Part shown: positions 44,245 to 51,807 of the stretch, one piece after another | Position numbering within the stretch: the first letter of the stretch is position 1 | How the letters are laid out: each line of letters starts with the position of its first letter | Assembly: GCA_944388955.1 (NCBI GenBank) | Contig: CALXKJ010000008.1 | Span: 1 to 64,000 of the forward strand | Direction of reading: 5' to 3' | DNA from: an uncultured Spirochaetaceae bacterium | Lineage (GTDB): Bacteria > Spirochaetota > Spirochaetia > Sphaerochaetales > Sphaerochaetaceae | Length of the DNA stretch: 64,000 bases | Notes under the pieces: generated by a model | The model's input: the letters and a program-made list of their open reading frames with translations, nothing else | What the model was told of the DNA's origin: nothing | Databases searched by the model: none | Translations under genes and position numbers: made by a program

Positions 44245-45003
44245 ATGAGAAGAGCTTATATCGCAGGAAACTGGAAAATGAATCTCACACCTTCTGAAGG
44301 GAAGGCATATGCCTCAGCGCTCGCTGAGGCAGTGAAGAAAGCAGGAGCTGACTGCCGTGTCATGATTGCCCCTTCATTCGTTTCCCTTCCTGGTGTTGTT
44401 GAAGCTGTAAAGGGCTCTGATATCACGGTAAGCGCACAGAATATGGCAGATCACCTTTCTGGCGCATATACAGGAGAGGTGTCTCCTGAGATGCTTCTTG
44501 ATATCGGTGTTAAGAGTGTCATTCTCGGCCACAGCGAGAGACGCCAGTATTATGGTGAGACAGATGAGATTATCAATGGCAAGGTTCTTCTTGCGCTTTC
44601 ATTGAAGATGGAAGTCATCCTCTGTGTCGGAGAGACGCTTGAGGAGAGAGAGAATGGACAGCTTGAGGATGTTCTCACAAGGCAGATCAAAGTCGGACTC
44701 AAGGATGTTCTTCCTGAAGAGATGGCAAGGATCACCATCGCTTATGAGCCTGTCTGGGCAATCGGAACAGGAAGGACTGCAACTCCTGAGGATGCGGACG
44801 CGGCACATGCTTTCATAAGGAAGACAGTGGCTGCGCTCTACAGCGACGATATTGCAAATAATCTCATAATACAGTATGGTGGTTCCGTTAAGCCCGGCAA
44901 TGTCAGGGCGCTGATGGCAAAGGAGAATATCGACGGAGCTCTGGTTGGCGGTGCCTCCCTTAAGCTCGAGGATTTCCTCCCCATCATTACGTATAACAAA
45001 TAA
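44245..45003 (+). CDS. tpiA: Triosephosphate isomerase
   Basis: A 252-residue TIM-barrel enzyme interconverting dihydroxyacetone phosphate and glyceraldehyde-3-phosphate. Catalytic residues are Lys11 (GNWKMN), His96 (LGHSERRQYYGE) and Glu168 (AYEPVWAIGTG); the phosphate loop is YGGSVKPGNV. The frame is open further upstream within pgk, but ATG 44245 with GGAG upstream is the family-consistent start. It is co-transcribed with pgk. Confidence 0.98.
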   Translation: MRRAYIAGNWKMNLTPSEGKAYASALAEAVKKAGADCRVMIAPSFVSLPGVVEAVKGSDITVSAQNMADHLSGAYTGEVSPEMLLDIGVKSVILGHSERRQYYGETDEIINGKVLLALSLKMEVILCVGETLEERENGQLEDVLTRQIKVGLKDVLPEEMARITIAYEPVWAIGTGRTATPEDADAAHAFIRKTVAALYSDDIANNLIIQYGGSVKPGNVRALMAKENIDGALVGGASLKLEDFLPIITYNK

Positions 45004-45018
45004 CGGAGTCTGTGGAAA

Positions 45019-45405
45019 ATGGGTATTTTAGGTATCATACTTCTCGTGCTTTTCTGCATTATCGCACTGCTTCTTATCTTCCTTGTAGCTGTACAGGATG
45101 AGAACAGTGTTGGTCTTGGTGGTATTTTCGGTGGCAGTTCGGATTCAGCTTTCGGATCCAACACATCATCTTTCATTACCAAGGCCACAACGATATTGGC
45201 GATTGTCTTTATGGTTCTTTCGCTTGTTGTAGCTATTGTCAACAAGTCCAGCGATGCTGAGATAGAGAGAGCTATTGCAGCTGAAGCAGAAGCTGAAGCC
45301 GCTTCCGATTGGGCCGCTGAAGACGCCAATAGCGGAAGCTGGGTTGATGAAGCTGCGGGAAGTGCAAGCGGGGAAAGCGCAGAGACTGCAGTTATTGCAG
45401 AATGA
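45019..45405 (+). CDS. secG: Preprotein translocase subunit SecG
   Basis: A 128-residue protein. Two transmembrane helices (residues ~3-24 and ~58-78) flank the conserved loop QDENSVGLGGIFGGSSDSAFGS, the SecG signature. It is an accessory subunit of the SecYEG protein-export channel. A Glu/Ala/Ser-rich tail of ~45 residues extends beyond the usual end. secG following tpiA is a common bacterial arrangement. A GGAG ribosome-binding site precedes the ATG, and a strong terminator follows the stop. Confidence 0.93.
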   Translation: MGILGIILLVLFCIIALLLIFLVAVQDENSVGLGGIFGGSSDSAFGSNTSSFITKATTILAIVFMVLSLVVAIVNKSSDAEIERAIAAEAEAEAASDWAAEDANSGSWVDEAAGSASGESAETAVIAE

Positions 45406-45419
45406 TTCTTTCTCCACTG

Positions 45420-45459
45420 AGCCGGCTTGGATTTTTCCTTAAGCCGGCTTATTCTTTGT
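45420..45459 (+). terminator. Terminator of the gap-pgk-tpiA-secG transcript
   Basis: AGCCGGCTT (45420-45428) pairs perfectly with AAGCCGGCT (45441-45449) around a 12-nt loop, followed by TATTCTTTGTTT. Confidence 0.85.
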
Positions 45460-45474
45460 TTATAGGAAGAATTT

Positions 45475-45894
45475 ATGCTGGTTTGTGTTCTTTATGCTGG
45501 AAGGACAAGGGAAGGCGGAAAGCTTAAGGCTATTGCCGATTCTCTTGCACATGGTATAGCTTCACAGGGACATCAGGTTGATGTCGTGAATATTTATGAT
45601 GGTGAAACCAGACTCACGCCTTATGATTATGTAGTCATTGGCTCAGAGCCTGTTTCTTTTTTCTCTGCCGCTGTCCCAGCAAATATACAGAAATTCCTTG
45701 CTCAGGCAGGAACAGTGTCAGGAAAGAGAAGCCTCGCTTTCATTTCCGGGGGGCTCAGAAAGAACAAGACACTTCTCAACCTCATGAAAACAATGGAAGG
45801 TGAGGGGATGATTCTCAAGCTATCTGAAGTCATCACGAAGCCTGAGGTTGCTCAGGCTATTGGCAAACGCCTTAATGTAGAAAGGAATCTATAA
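45475..45894 (+). CDS. Flavodoxin-like domain protein
   Basis: A 139-residue protein with a flavodoxin-like alpha/beta fold: a first strand and loop LVCVLYAGRTREGGKLKAIA, a middle strand with YDYVVIGSEPV and a later strand KRSLAFISGG. The FMN phosphate loop is not the canonical (T/S)xTGxT, so flavin binding is uncertain. The ATG is preceded by AGGAAG and its stop overlaps the first base of the next gene. It may contribute to redox chemistry, but no partner is indicated. Confidence 0.6.
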   Translation: MLVCVLYAGRTREGGKLKAIADSLAHGIASQGHQVDVVNIYDGETRLTPYDYVVIGSEPVSFFSAAVPANIQKFLAQAGTVSGKRSLAFISGGLRKNKTLLNLMKTMEGEGMILKLSEVITKPEVAQAIGKRLNVERNL

Positions 45895-46925
45895 TGAAGA
45901 AAAGAATCGCTTTAACAACTATCTTGCTGCTTCTCGCGGCTGTTCTCTCTGCCGCTTCGATTATATCTGCCCCTGCCGCTACAGTTAATCTTATTCATAA
46001 TACCGCTATCACAACGGATGAGCTCGATAAGGAAGCGGCACGTTATGAGGCAATGGGTGTGCAGGGAATTTCAAAACTCGATATCCTTCAGTCCCTTATA
46101 AACAATGAAGTTCTCATGCAGGGCGCTGAAAGAGATGGCATTGTCATCTCAGATCGTCAGCTCGATAGTCTCTATGCAACCGCAAAGGCGAATGTTGAGG
46201 CACAGGCTGGAATGGCTATCAGCGATGCGGATTTTGAGGCTGAGGTCATCAACCAGTTCGGCTCTGTTGATGAGTACAAGGAGATGCTGAGAATGCAGGT
46301 TGTTGCTCAGCAGTATCTCATGCAGGAGAAAGGCGCAGAGCTTCAGAATGTCCCGACACCGGACGAGAGTGCGATCCAGTCTTTCTATAGACAGAATCAG
46401 CAGGGATTCTTCCAGCCAGAGAATGTGAAACTCGCTCATATCTACATTCCGAAGACAGAAGATGCGGAGAAGAATGCTGAAGCGAAAGCTCTTCTTGAGA
46501 AAGCAGCGGCTGAGATTTCATCAGGCGCGATGACTTTCGAGAAAGCTGTTAGCGAATACAGCGAGGATACAGGCTCAAATAGCCGTGGCGGTGACATCGG
46601 CTGGCTCACTGCTGATAACGCCGTTGCTCGTCAGGGTTGGGGTGATAGCTTCTGCAACACTGTCCTTTCGATGGAGCCTGGAGAGGTCTCAGGTGTTCTT
46701 GAGTCAAATACCGGTTATCATATCGTGAAGGTCTCTGTGCATAACGATGCTAAGATTCTTTCGATTAACGATCCTGTATCTCCTGAAGATACTGCGACAG
46801 TTCATGACTATATTGCAAATCTTCTGTATATGCAGAATCAGCAGGAAGTGATGAACCGTGCATTGCAGTCGCTTGTTTCAGAGCTGAGAAGCGAGGCACA
46901 GATCAATATTCTCTATAAGGGCTGA
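45894..46925 (+). CDS. Exported peptidyl-prolyl isomerase (SurA/PrsA-like parvulin)
   Basis: A 343-residue periplasmic or envelope folding factor. A signal peptide (KKRIALTTILLLLAAVLSAA) is followed by a SurA_N-like chaperone region (~residues 35-150) and a parvulin rotamase domain (~175-285) with VKLAHIYIPK, SEYSEDTGSNSRGGDIGWL and GEVSGVLESNTGYHIVKV. It likely assists outer-membrane protein folding, consistent with the many outer-membrane proteins in this window. It sits at the head of the nusB-map block, overlapping the flavodoxin-like gene by one base. Confidence 0.9.
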   Translation: MKKRIALTTILLLLAAVLSAASIISAPAATVNLIHNTAITTDELDKEAARYEAMGVQGISKLDILQSLINNEVLMQGAERDGIVISDRQLDSLYATAKANVEAQAGMAISDADFEAEVINQFGSVDEYKEMLRMQVVAQQYLMQEKGAELQNVPTPDESAIQSFYRQNQQGFFQPENVKLAHIYIPKTEDAEKNAEAKALLEKAAAEISSGAMTFEKAVSEYSEDTGSNSRGGDIGWLTADNAVARQGWGDSFCNTVLSMEPGEVSGVLESNTGYHIVKVSVHNDAKILSINDPVSPEDTATVHDYIANLLYMQNQQEVMNRALQSLVSELRSEAQINILYKG

Positions 46926-46928
46926 TAA

Positions 46929-47363
46929 ATGCAGAACAAAGCACGTCATCATGACAGAAGCATAGCAGTTTCCACGCTCTATTCACTGGATTTCAAAAAT
47001 GCGCTCGATACAGAGCCATCTCTTATCGATCCATTCCAGGGAATGAATGAAGAGGAGGTGTCATCACTCGAGGAAGAGGACAGGATATTCATCCGCTTCC
47101 TCGTCTACGGCACATTGCAGCATAGAGCAGAGATTGATGAGCTTATCTCAAAGTACTCCATCAATCGTCCAATCGAGAAAATCGATCTTGTTGACAGGAA
47201 TATCCTGAGAGTCGCTTTCTATCAGATGGTGTTCTCTAAGGATGTTCATCCAGCGATTGTCATTGATGAAGCTGTAAAGCTTTCTCAGGAGCTTTCAAAT
47301 GATGTCTCATTCCGTTTCATCAATGGTATTCTGGATGCAGCCAGAAAGGACATCGCGAAATGA
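46929..47363 (+). CDS. nusB: Transcription antitermination factor NusB
   Basis: A 144-residue all-helical RNA-binding protein that, with NusE (S10), binds boxA in rRNA operon antitermination. The N-terminal HHDRSIAVSTLYSLDF corresponds to the Arg-rich boxA-binding helix, and the C-terminal signature is VDRNILRVAFYQMVF followed by PAIVIDEAVKLSQEL and FINGILDA. Length is normal. It overlaps map by 4 nt (ATGA). Confidence 0.93.
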   Translation: MQNKARHHDRSIAVSTLYSLDFKNALDTEPSLIDPFQGMNEEEVSSLEEEDRIFIRFLVYGTLQHRAEIDELISKYSINRPIEKIDLVDRNILRVAFYQMVFSKDVHPAIVIDEAVKLSQELSNDVSFRFINGILDAARKDIAK

Positions 47364-48115
47364 TAGAGCTGAAATCAAAAGAGGATATCGATGGAATCAG
47401 GACAAGCGGACATCTTCTTGCTGAGCTTTTCAATGAGCTTGGAGAGAAGATTGAAGCTGGCATGAGCACTTGGGACGTTGATAAAATCTGCGCAGATTTC
47501 ATGAAGCGTCATCATTCAACTGGCCCATGCAAAGGATATATGGGATATCCTTCAGTGTCATGCGTGTCTGTAAATGACATGGTCATACATGGAATCCCTT
47601 CGAAGCATGAAATCCTCAAAGATGGTGATATCGTCTCTGTTGATATATGTCTTGAGAAGAATGGCTACGTCAGCGATTCAACCCATACATATGAAATAGG
47701 GAAGGTGTCCGATGAGGTACATCAGCTCAATATAGTGACCCGCAAGTGCCTTTATCTTGGCATCGAGGCCGCTTCAGCACCTAATGCTAGAATCCAGGAT
47801 ATAGCTAAAGCTGTATTCACACATGCTACAAAACATGGCTATGGCGTTGTCCGTGATTATTGCGGACATGGCGTAGGATATTCAATTCATGAAGAGCCTG
47901 AAGTTGCTAACTATGTTTCGCTCATGAATCCCAATCCACGTCTCAGACCGGGTCTTGTTATCGCTATTGAGCCGATGATCAATATGGGATCATATAAAGT
48001 GAAGACTCTCCCTGATGGATGGGGAGTGAAGACTATTGATGGTAAGCCCGCGTGCCATTGGGAGCATACAGTCGCTATCACGGATAGCGGGCTTGAGATA
48101 ATGACAGAGCTATAA
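47360..48115 (+). CDS. map: Type I methionine aminopeptidase
   Basis: A 251-residue metalloprotease that removes N-terminal Met from new proteins. Metal ligands of the pita-bread fold are in VSVDICLEKNGYVSDSTHTY (two Asp), GHGVGYSIHEEPEV (His), AIEPMIN (Glu) and WEHTVAIT (Glu). Type I is indicated by the absence of the ~60-residue insertion. Translation is coupled to nusB. Confidence 0.97.
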   Translation: MIELKSKEDIDGIRTSGHLLAELFNELGEKIEAGMSTWDVDKICADFMKRHHSTGPCKGYMGYPSVSCVSVNDMVIHGIPSKHEILKDGDIVSVDICLEKNGYVSDSTHTYEIGKVSDEVHQLNIVTRKCLYLGIEAASAPNARIQDIAKAVFTHATKHGYGVVRDYCGHGVGYSIHEEPEVANYVSLMNPNPRLRPGLVIAIEPMINMGSYKVKTLPDGWGVKTIDGKPACHWEHTVAITDSGLEIMTEL

Positions 48116-48124
48116 GGAGAAGAA

Positions 48125-48739
48125 ATGAGCAAGGAATTCATCACATGTGACATGATACGCGATGCGGCTTTGAAACTTGTATACCGCATGCACACCGTTG
48201 ATGGCTTTGTGCCAGATGTCATATATGACTCACTCCGCGGAGGTGCGTATATGGCTAATGTGATGAGTGAATACTATAAGCTCGTTGCAATGAAGGAAGG
48301 TAAGCAGCCTGTATTCTACGCGGCTGTAGTCGCAAGATCCTATGGTGCTGTCAAGGAGCATTCCTCCCATGTCGATATCGATGGATGGACATGGTCGCCT
48401 AAGAATCTCACTAAAGGTCAGAAAATCCTCATTGTCGATGATATCTTCGATACAGGTATGACAGTCAACGCGCTAGTCGGCACTGTGATGAAGGCTGGAA
48501 TTCCTAGAGAAGATATAAAAGTGGCTGTCTATGACTATAAAGTACCTCTGTATAAGAATGAGGAGCCACTTCCCGTACAGCCGGATTACTGGTGCAGAAA
48601 GCATGTCCTGAACAAGCCAGAGGATTCAAGATGGATTCACTACACATGCCATGAGTTCATTGGCCTTGAGCATGATGAAATTGATGAAGTCTACACAGAC
48701 CCAGAAGTAAGGGAAATTCTTCATAAGATTCTAAAGTAA
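48125..48739 (+). CDS. Phosphoribosyltransferase-family protein
   Basis: A 204-residue protein with the type I phosphoribosyltransferase PRPP motif ILIVDDIFDTGMTVNAL and an N-terminal strand VPDVIYDSLRGGAYMA, which contains the flexible-loop Arg-Gly. It resembles bacterial/archaeal xanthine/hypoxanthine-type enzymes that make purine nucleotides from free bases, but the base-specific hood (DYWCRKHVLN region) does not let me name the substrate. AAGGAG precedes the ATG and a hairpin terminator follows. Confidence 0.8.
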   Translation: MSKEFITCDMIRDAALKLVYRMHTVDGFVPDVIYDSLRGGAYMANVMSEYYKLVAMKEGKQPVFYAAVVARSYGAVKEHSSHVDIDGWTWSPKNLTKGQKILIVDDIFDTGMTVNALVGTVMKAGIPREDIKVAVYDYKVPLYKNEEPLPVQPDYWCRKHVLNKPEDSRWIHYTCHEFIGLEHDEIDEVYTDPEVREILHKILK

Positions 48740-48761
48740 ACTGATATCCAGTTTTTCATGA

Positions 48762-48795
48762 AGCCTGATGCATTATGTGTCAGGCTATTTCTATA
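48762..48795 (+). terminator. Terminator after the phosphoribosyltransferase gene
   Basis: AGCCTGA (48762-48768) and TCAGGCT (48780-48786) form a perfect 7-bp stem with an 11-nt loop, followed by ATTTCTATA. Confidence 0.75.
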
Positions 48796-48826
48796 TCGTA
48801 ATTATACAAATTCTGCTTCAAAAATT

Positions 48827-48904
48827 GCGTACTATGTTATTTTTGCTATATTCAAGACCTGCGTACTATGTGGAAAATAACCATCTTCAAACTTGCGTAC
48901 TATG
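48827..48904. repeat. Three GCGTACTATG repeats at exact 34-bp spacing
   Basis: GCGTACTATG occurs at 48827-48836, 48861-48870 and 48895-48904, each 34 bp after the last. Each is preceded by TTCAA 4-5 bases upstream, making a repeat unit of about 20-21 bp with ~13-bp variable spacers. A weaker version (GCGAATTATA) follows at 48924. It lies in the 267-bp gene-free gap between two terminators. The spacing (about three helical turns) suits repeated protein-binding sites; it is too short for CRISPR. Confidence 0.85.
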
Positions 48905-48952
48905 TAATGAATAAGAGAAAATCGCGAATTATATTCCTCATATAATTTGCAT

Positions 48953-48979
48953 AAGAAAAGCTCCCTGTTGTCAGAGAGC
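48953..48979 (-). terminator. Terminator after the lipoprotein gene
   Basis: On the minus strand GCTCTC pairs with GGGAGC (6 bp with one G-T) around an 8-nt loop and is followed by TTTTCTT (complement of 48953-48959). Confidence 0.65.
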
Positions 48980-49006
48980 CTTAATTATCTGGAGATGAGA
49001 TTGGAA

Positions 49007-50230
49007 TCAGGTTGATGAGGGAAAATAATCACTCAGTTGGCCATCATTTTCAGCATTATACTGATGAATAGAGCCCGTGTATTTTCCATTACTTTCCTTT
49101 GTATCACTTAATTCAATAATTCTGAATCCATTTTCCTGAGTTGCAAAAAGATACTTGTTCCCATTCTTTCCAATCCAACACGCTGTCTGAAGATCATTTT
49201 CAATAGAGATATCAAGCACATATGGTTCATGAATATTGTTGCTATTCTTGTAACTTTCGTCATTGATATAAATACCATCTTCGTACAGGTAACCAATCTT
49301 GAGCTTTTTATCAGTGTCATCAAAAACAAGAAGCTTGTTGTTTTTACGAGGAATCAAATCATTAGAATCCAGATCAATACGTCCTAACTCTCCTTCCTCT
49401 TCTATATTGTAAAAGTGCCCCTGCATATCAACAAGGAATTCGCCATCATAACCTGCGATAATCTTATCAGCATCGACTTTATTACCAGTTGCAACCGTAA
49501 TCTTGTTGAAATTCTGATCTGAGAAATTTTCTTTGTAAAAGAAAGCAATTTCATTTGTGAGATATTCAGAGCCATCAGCCATCTCTGAATCTTCCTGATA
49601 TACAGCAAGAGCACTATTCCCAACTATACCGAATGTCGATTGAACATCAGCAACGTTGCTTATAGTAAAGGATTTCCCATCGGTAGCAATTAATGTTCTA
49701 TCAACAACACCATAATGCCTGATTTTATCGTTTGGATCAGTAACAGCAGAATTATCACCGACTAGAGAGAAATTAACTTGAATGGTATCAAGGTTCTGGA
49801 TGACAAAAGTAATCTGCTTGATCTGTGCAGTATCATGTCCGTCAATAATTGCAGTTACTTCGTGTTCTTTGATGAAATCTGAAGTAATAGGTTTTGTAGG
49901 ATCTAGTTCATTAAGTTTTGCCGAAAAGAAAGCAACATTACCATCATTTGTCGTGTATTGGAAGTAAATAGAATCTTTTTCTGCAAAAATGGGACTATAG
50001 TGTTGCCCAACTAAAATGGCTTCCTTAGTCATTGCAGAGCCGTCAAAGGAGTATAATGCGTTATCAGCCGTTAAGATAATTTTATTATCTATCACACCAT
50101 GGACATACTGGATTGCCCGATAATCTTTTTTTGAATCATTATAAATCTGCTGGAATATGCCCTGACTTGAATCAAGGTTGCAAGAGAGGAGCATAAGTGC
50201 AGAAAGAATAATCAGTATCGCTTTTTTCAT
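49007..50230 (-). CDS. Putative lipoprotein of unknown function
   Basis: A 407-residue predicted lipoprotein: signal MKKAILIILSALMLLSC with lipobox LLSC (Cys17) followed by Asn-Leu-Asp. The mature part shows repeated beta-strand segments (DNKIILTADNALYSFDG, GEFLVDMQGHFYNIEEEGE, NNKLLVFDDTDKKLKIGYLY), suggesting a beta-propeller-like fold. AGGAGG precedes the ATG. Base composition is visibly more AT-rich than the neighbours, and codon use differs. It lies 11 bp downstream of an outer-membrane barrel gene, with which it forms an operon. Surface exposure and recent acquisition are possible but unproven. Confidence 0.75.
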   Translation of the reverse strand: MKKAILIILSALMLLSCNLDSSQGIFQQIYNDSKKDYRAIQYVHGVIDNKIILTADNALYSFDGSAMTKEAILVGQHYSPIFAEKDSIYFQYTTNDGNVAFFSAKLNELDPTKPITSDFIKEHEVTAIIDGHDTAQIKQITFVIQNLDTIQVNFSLVGDNSAVTDPNDKIRHYGVVDRTLIATDGKSFTISNVADVQSTFGIVGNSALAVYQEDSEMADGSEYLTNEIAFFYKENFSDQNFNKITVATGNKVDADKIIAGYDGEFLVDMQGHFYNIEEEGELGRIDLDSNDLIPRKNNKLLVFDDTDKKLKIGYLYEDGIYINDESYKNSNNIHEPYVLDISIENDLQTACWIGKNGNKYLFATQENGFRIIELSDTKESNGKYTGSIHQYNAENDGQLSDYFPSST

Positions 50231-50241
50231 ATCACTCCTCC

Positions 50242-50844
50242 TTAATGCCTATATGAAACGGTTAATGTTATAGGCATGAACATCATTGTAGAAATTTTAG
50301 TTTTTTCCGAAGAGTAAATCTCTGGAATTACATGAAATGAGGCATTGAGTCCAAGACCCCATTCATCGGTTATGAAATATCTTGCCCCAACTTCAAGTTC
50401 GCAGCCGAAAGTCAATTTAGAAAAATCATTAAAGCTCGTATATAGAAGACCAGCCCCAAGAGAGATAGGAATCTCGAATCTCCCCTGAAGAGGAACATAA
50501 GTTGCCTTTACATAGATTGGTACATATGTAGCAACGGTTCCTGAAACAGAAAAGTCAAATTGAAAGCCAAGATGACCGCCGATTGCGAAATATGGATTGA
50601 GGAATACCTGATAGGAAATTGCACCGATTCCACCTACAGTATGACGTGTCGTGTTTTCATCAGAACCTGGAAAAAAAGTTAAATCAGGTGCTTCTTCTTC
50701 ATACGGATTATAATACATCATCGGTACTGTAACGCCTGCTGTGATGCTGAAAATCTGAGAGCCTTTGTCATAATAAGGCTCAGCTGCGAAGAGCATGCCA
50801 GGCAGGAATATGAGTATCAGTAAGAAACGAAGTGCTTTTTTCAT
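50242..50844 (-). CDS. Predicted outer-membrane beta-barrel protein
   Basis: A 200-residue exported protein with signal peptide KKALRFLLILIFLPGMLFAA. The rest alternates hydrophobic/aromatic residues and glycine (FAIGGHLGFQFDFSVSGTV, EIPISLGAGLLYTSF, LEVGARYFITDEWGLGLNA) and ends in a beta strand, MPITLTVSYRH, with aromatic Tyr near the terminus. This is the pattern of a small eight-strand outer-membrane barrel (OmpW/Opa-like size). Ligand or function is unknown. It has its own promoter and precedes the lipoprotein gene; both are AT-rich. Confidence 0.75.
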   Translation of the reverse strand: MKKALRFLLILIFLPGMLFAAEPYYDKGSQIFSITAGVTVPMMYYNPYEEEAPDLTFFPGSDENTTRHTVGGIGAISYQVFLNPYFAIGGHLGFQFDFSVSGTVATYVPIYVKATYVPLQGRFEIPISLGAGLLYTSFNDFSKLTFGCELEVGARYFITDEWGLGLNASFHVIPEIYSSEKTKISTMMFMPITLTVSYRH

Positions 50845-50860
50845 AAAAACTCCGGTGATG

Positions 50861-50890
50861 ATTATACCTGAGAACGTGCTTCTGATTCAA
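50861..50890 (-). promoter_or_regulatory. Promoter of the outer-membrane barrel/lipoprotein operon
   Basis: On the minus strand TTGAAT (-35, complement of 50885-50890) and a perfect TATAAT (-10, complement of 50861-50866) are 18 bp apart. GGAG lies six bases before the ATG at 50844. Confidence 0.75.
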
Positions 50891-50934
50891 ACCCATTGTT
50901 GCGTTTGATTAATCTTTCATTTATCTTTTGCGAT

Positions 50935-51807
50935 ATGATAAGAATGGGTTGCAGAAATGTCGCTGATAGCGTCATTGAAAGAATCAGGAAAGAAACTGAA
51001 GTTTTCGTAGCAAAAGGAAATAGGGCTCCATCGCTTGCAGTTGTCCTTGTAGGTAATGATAGCGCGAGCGAGACATATGTCCGAAAGAAGAAGGAAGCTT
51101 GCGAGAGTCTTGGCTTTTTGCATTTTCAGTATACTTTTGATGAAGATGTCAAAGAAGAGAGGATTCTTTCCCTTATTGATGAGCTTAACTGCAATGATGA
51201 TGTGGACGCGATTCTTGTCCAGCTCCCGCTTCCGAAGCACATCGACGAGAAGAAAATCATAGAGCGTATTTCACCAGAAAAAGATGCTGATGGCTTTTCT
51301 CCTGTGAATATGGGACGGCTGCTTATAGGTGAGGATGCATTCGTGCCTTGTACGCCAAATGGAATCATGGAGATATTGCGCTATTATTCAATACCGACAG
51401 CTGGAAAAAAAGCTGTTGTTATAGGCAGAAGCAATATAGTGGGAAAGCCGATGGCTGCGATTCTGATGCAGCGTGGTGTTGACGCAACTGTAACTGTATG
51501 CAACACAAAGACACCTGATTTAAAGAAAGAGACGATAGATGCTGATATCGTGATAGTCGCGACGGGACATCCCGGAACTATTGATTCGTCATATATAAAA
51601 GACGGAGCTGCTGTTATTGATGTTGGTGTGAATCGTGTCGAGGATTCTTCACGCCCTAAGGGCTTCAGACTTACCGGCGATGTGGATTATCATTCTTTCG
51701 AGAATCGAGATGTCATGATTACTCCAGTACCTGGAGGTGTCGGGCTGATGACTGTCGCCATGCTCATGGCAAATACGCTGAAGGCAGCTGAAAGGAGAAG
51801 AGGATGA
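50935..51807 (+). CDS. folD: Bifunctional methylenetetrahydrofolate dehydrogenase/cyclohydrolase
   Basis: A 290-residue folate enzyme that oxidises 5,10-methylene-THF and hydrolyses the methenyl product to 10-formyl-THF. Signatures are APSLAVVLVGNDSASETYVRKK with the catalytic Lys in the YVRKK block, ILVQLPLPKHID, PEKDADGFSPVNMGRL, VVIGRSNIVGKPMA and the C-terminal PVPGGVGLMTVAMLM. The frame is open to a TTG at 50896, but alignment to family N-termini favours ATG 50935. No Shine-Dalgarno is visible there. It overlaps miaB by 4 nt. Confidence 0.93.
   Translation: MIRMGCRNVADSVIERIRKETEVFVAKGNRAPSLAVVLVGNDSASETYVRKKKEACESLGFLHFQYTFDEDVKEERILSLIDELNCNDDVDAILVQLPLPKHIDEKKIIERISPEKDADGFSPVNMGRLLIGEDAFVPCTPNGIMEILRYYSIPTAGKKAVVIGRSNIVGKPMAAILMQRGVDATVTVCNTKTPDLKKETIDADIVIVATGHPGTIDSSYIKDGAAVIDVGVNRVEDSSRPKGFRLTGDVDYHSFENRDVMITPVPGGVGLMTVAMLMANTLKAAERRRG

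Noticed and set aside
48827-48904. CRISPR array
   Set aside because: The conserved core is only 10-21 bp with ~13-bp spacers, and there are just three copies with no cas genes; the period is too short for CRISPR.
50896-50934. TTG start giving a 303-residue FolD
   Set aside because: Family alignment places the N-terminus near ATG 50935, and the extra residues (LRLINLSFIFCD) have no counterpart.
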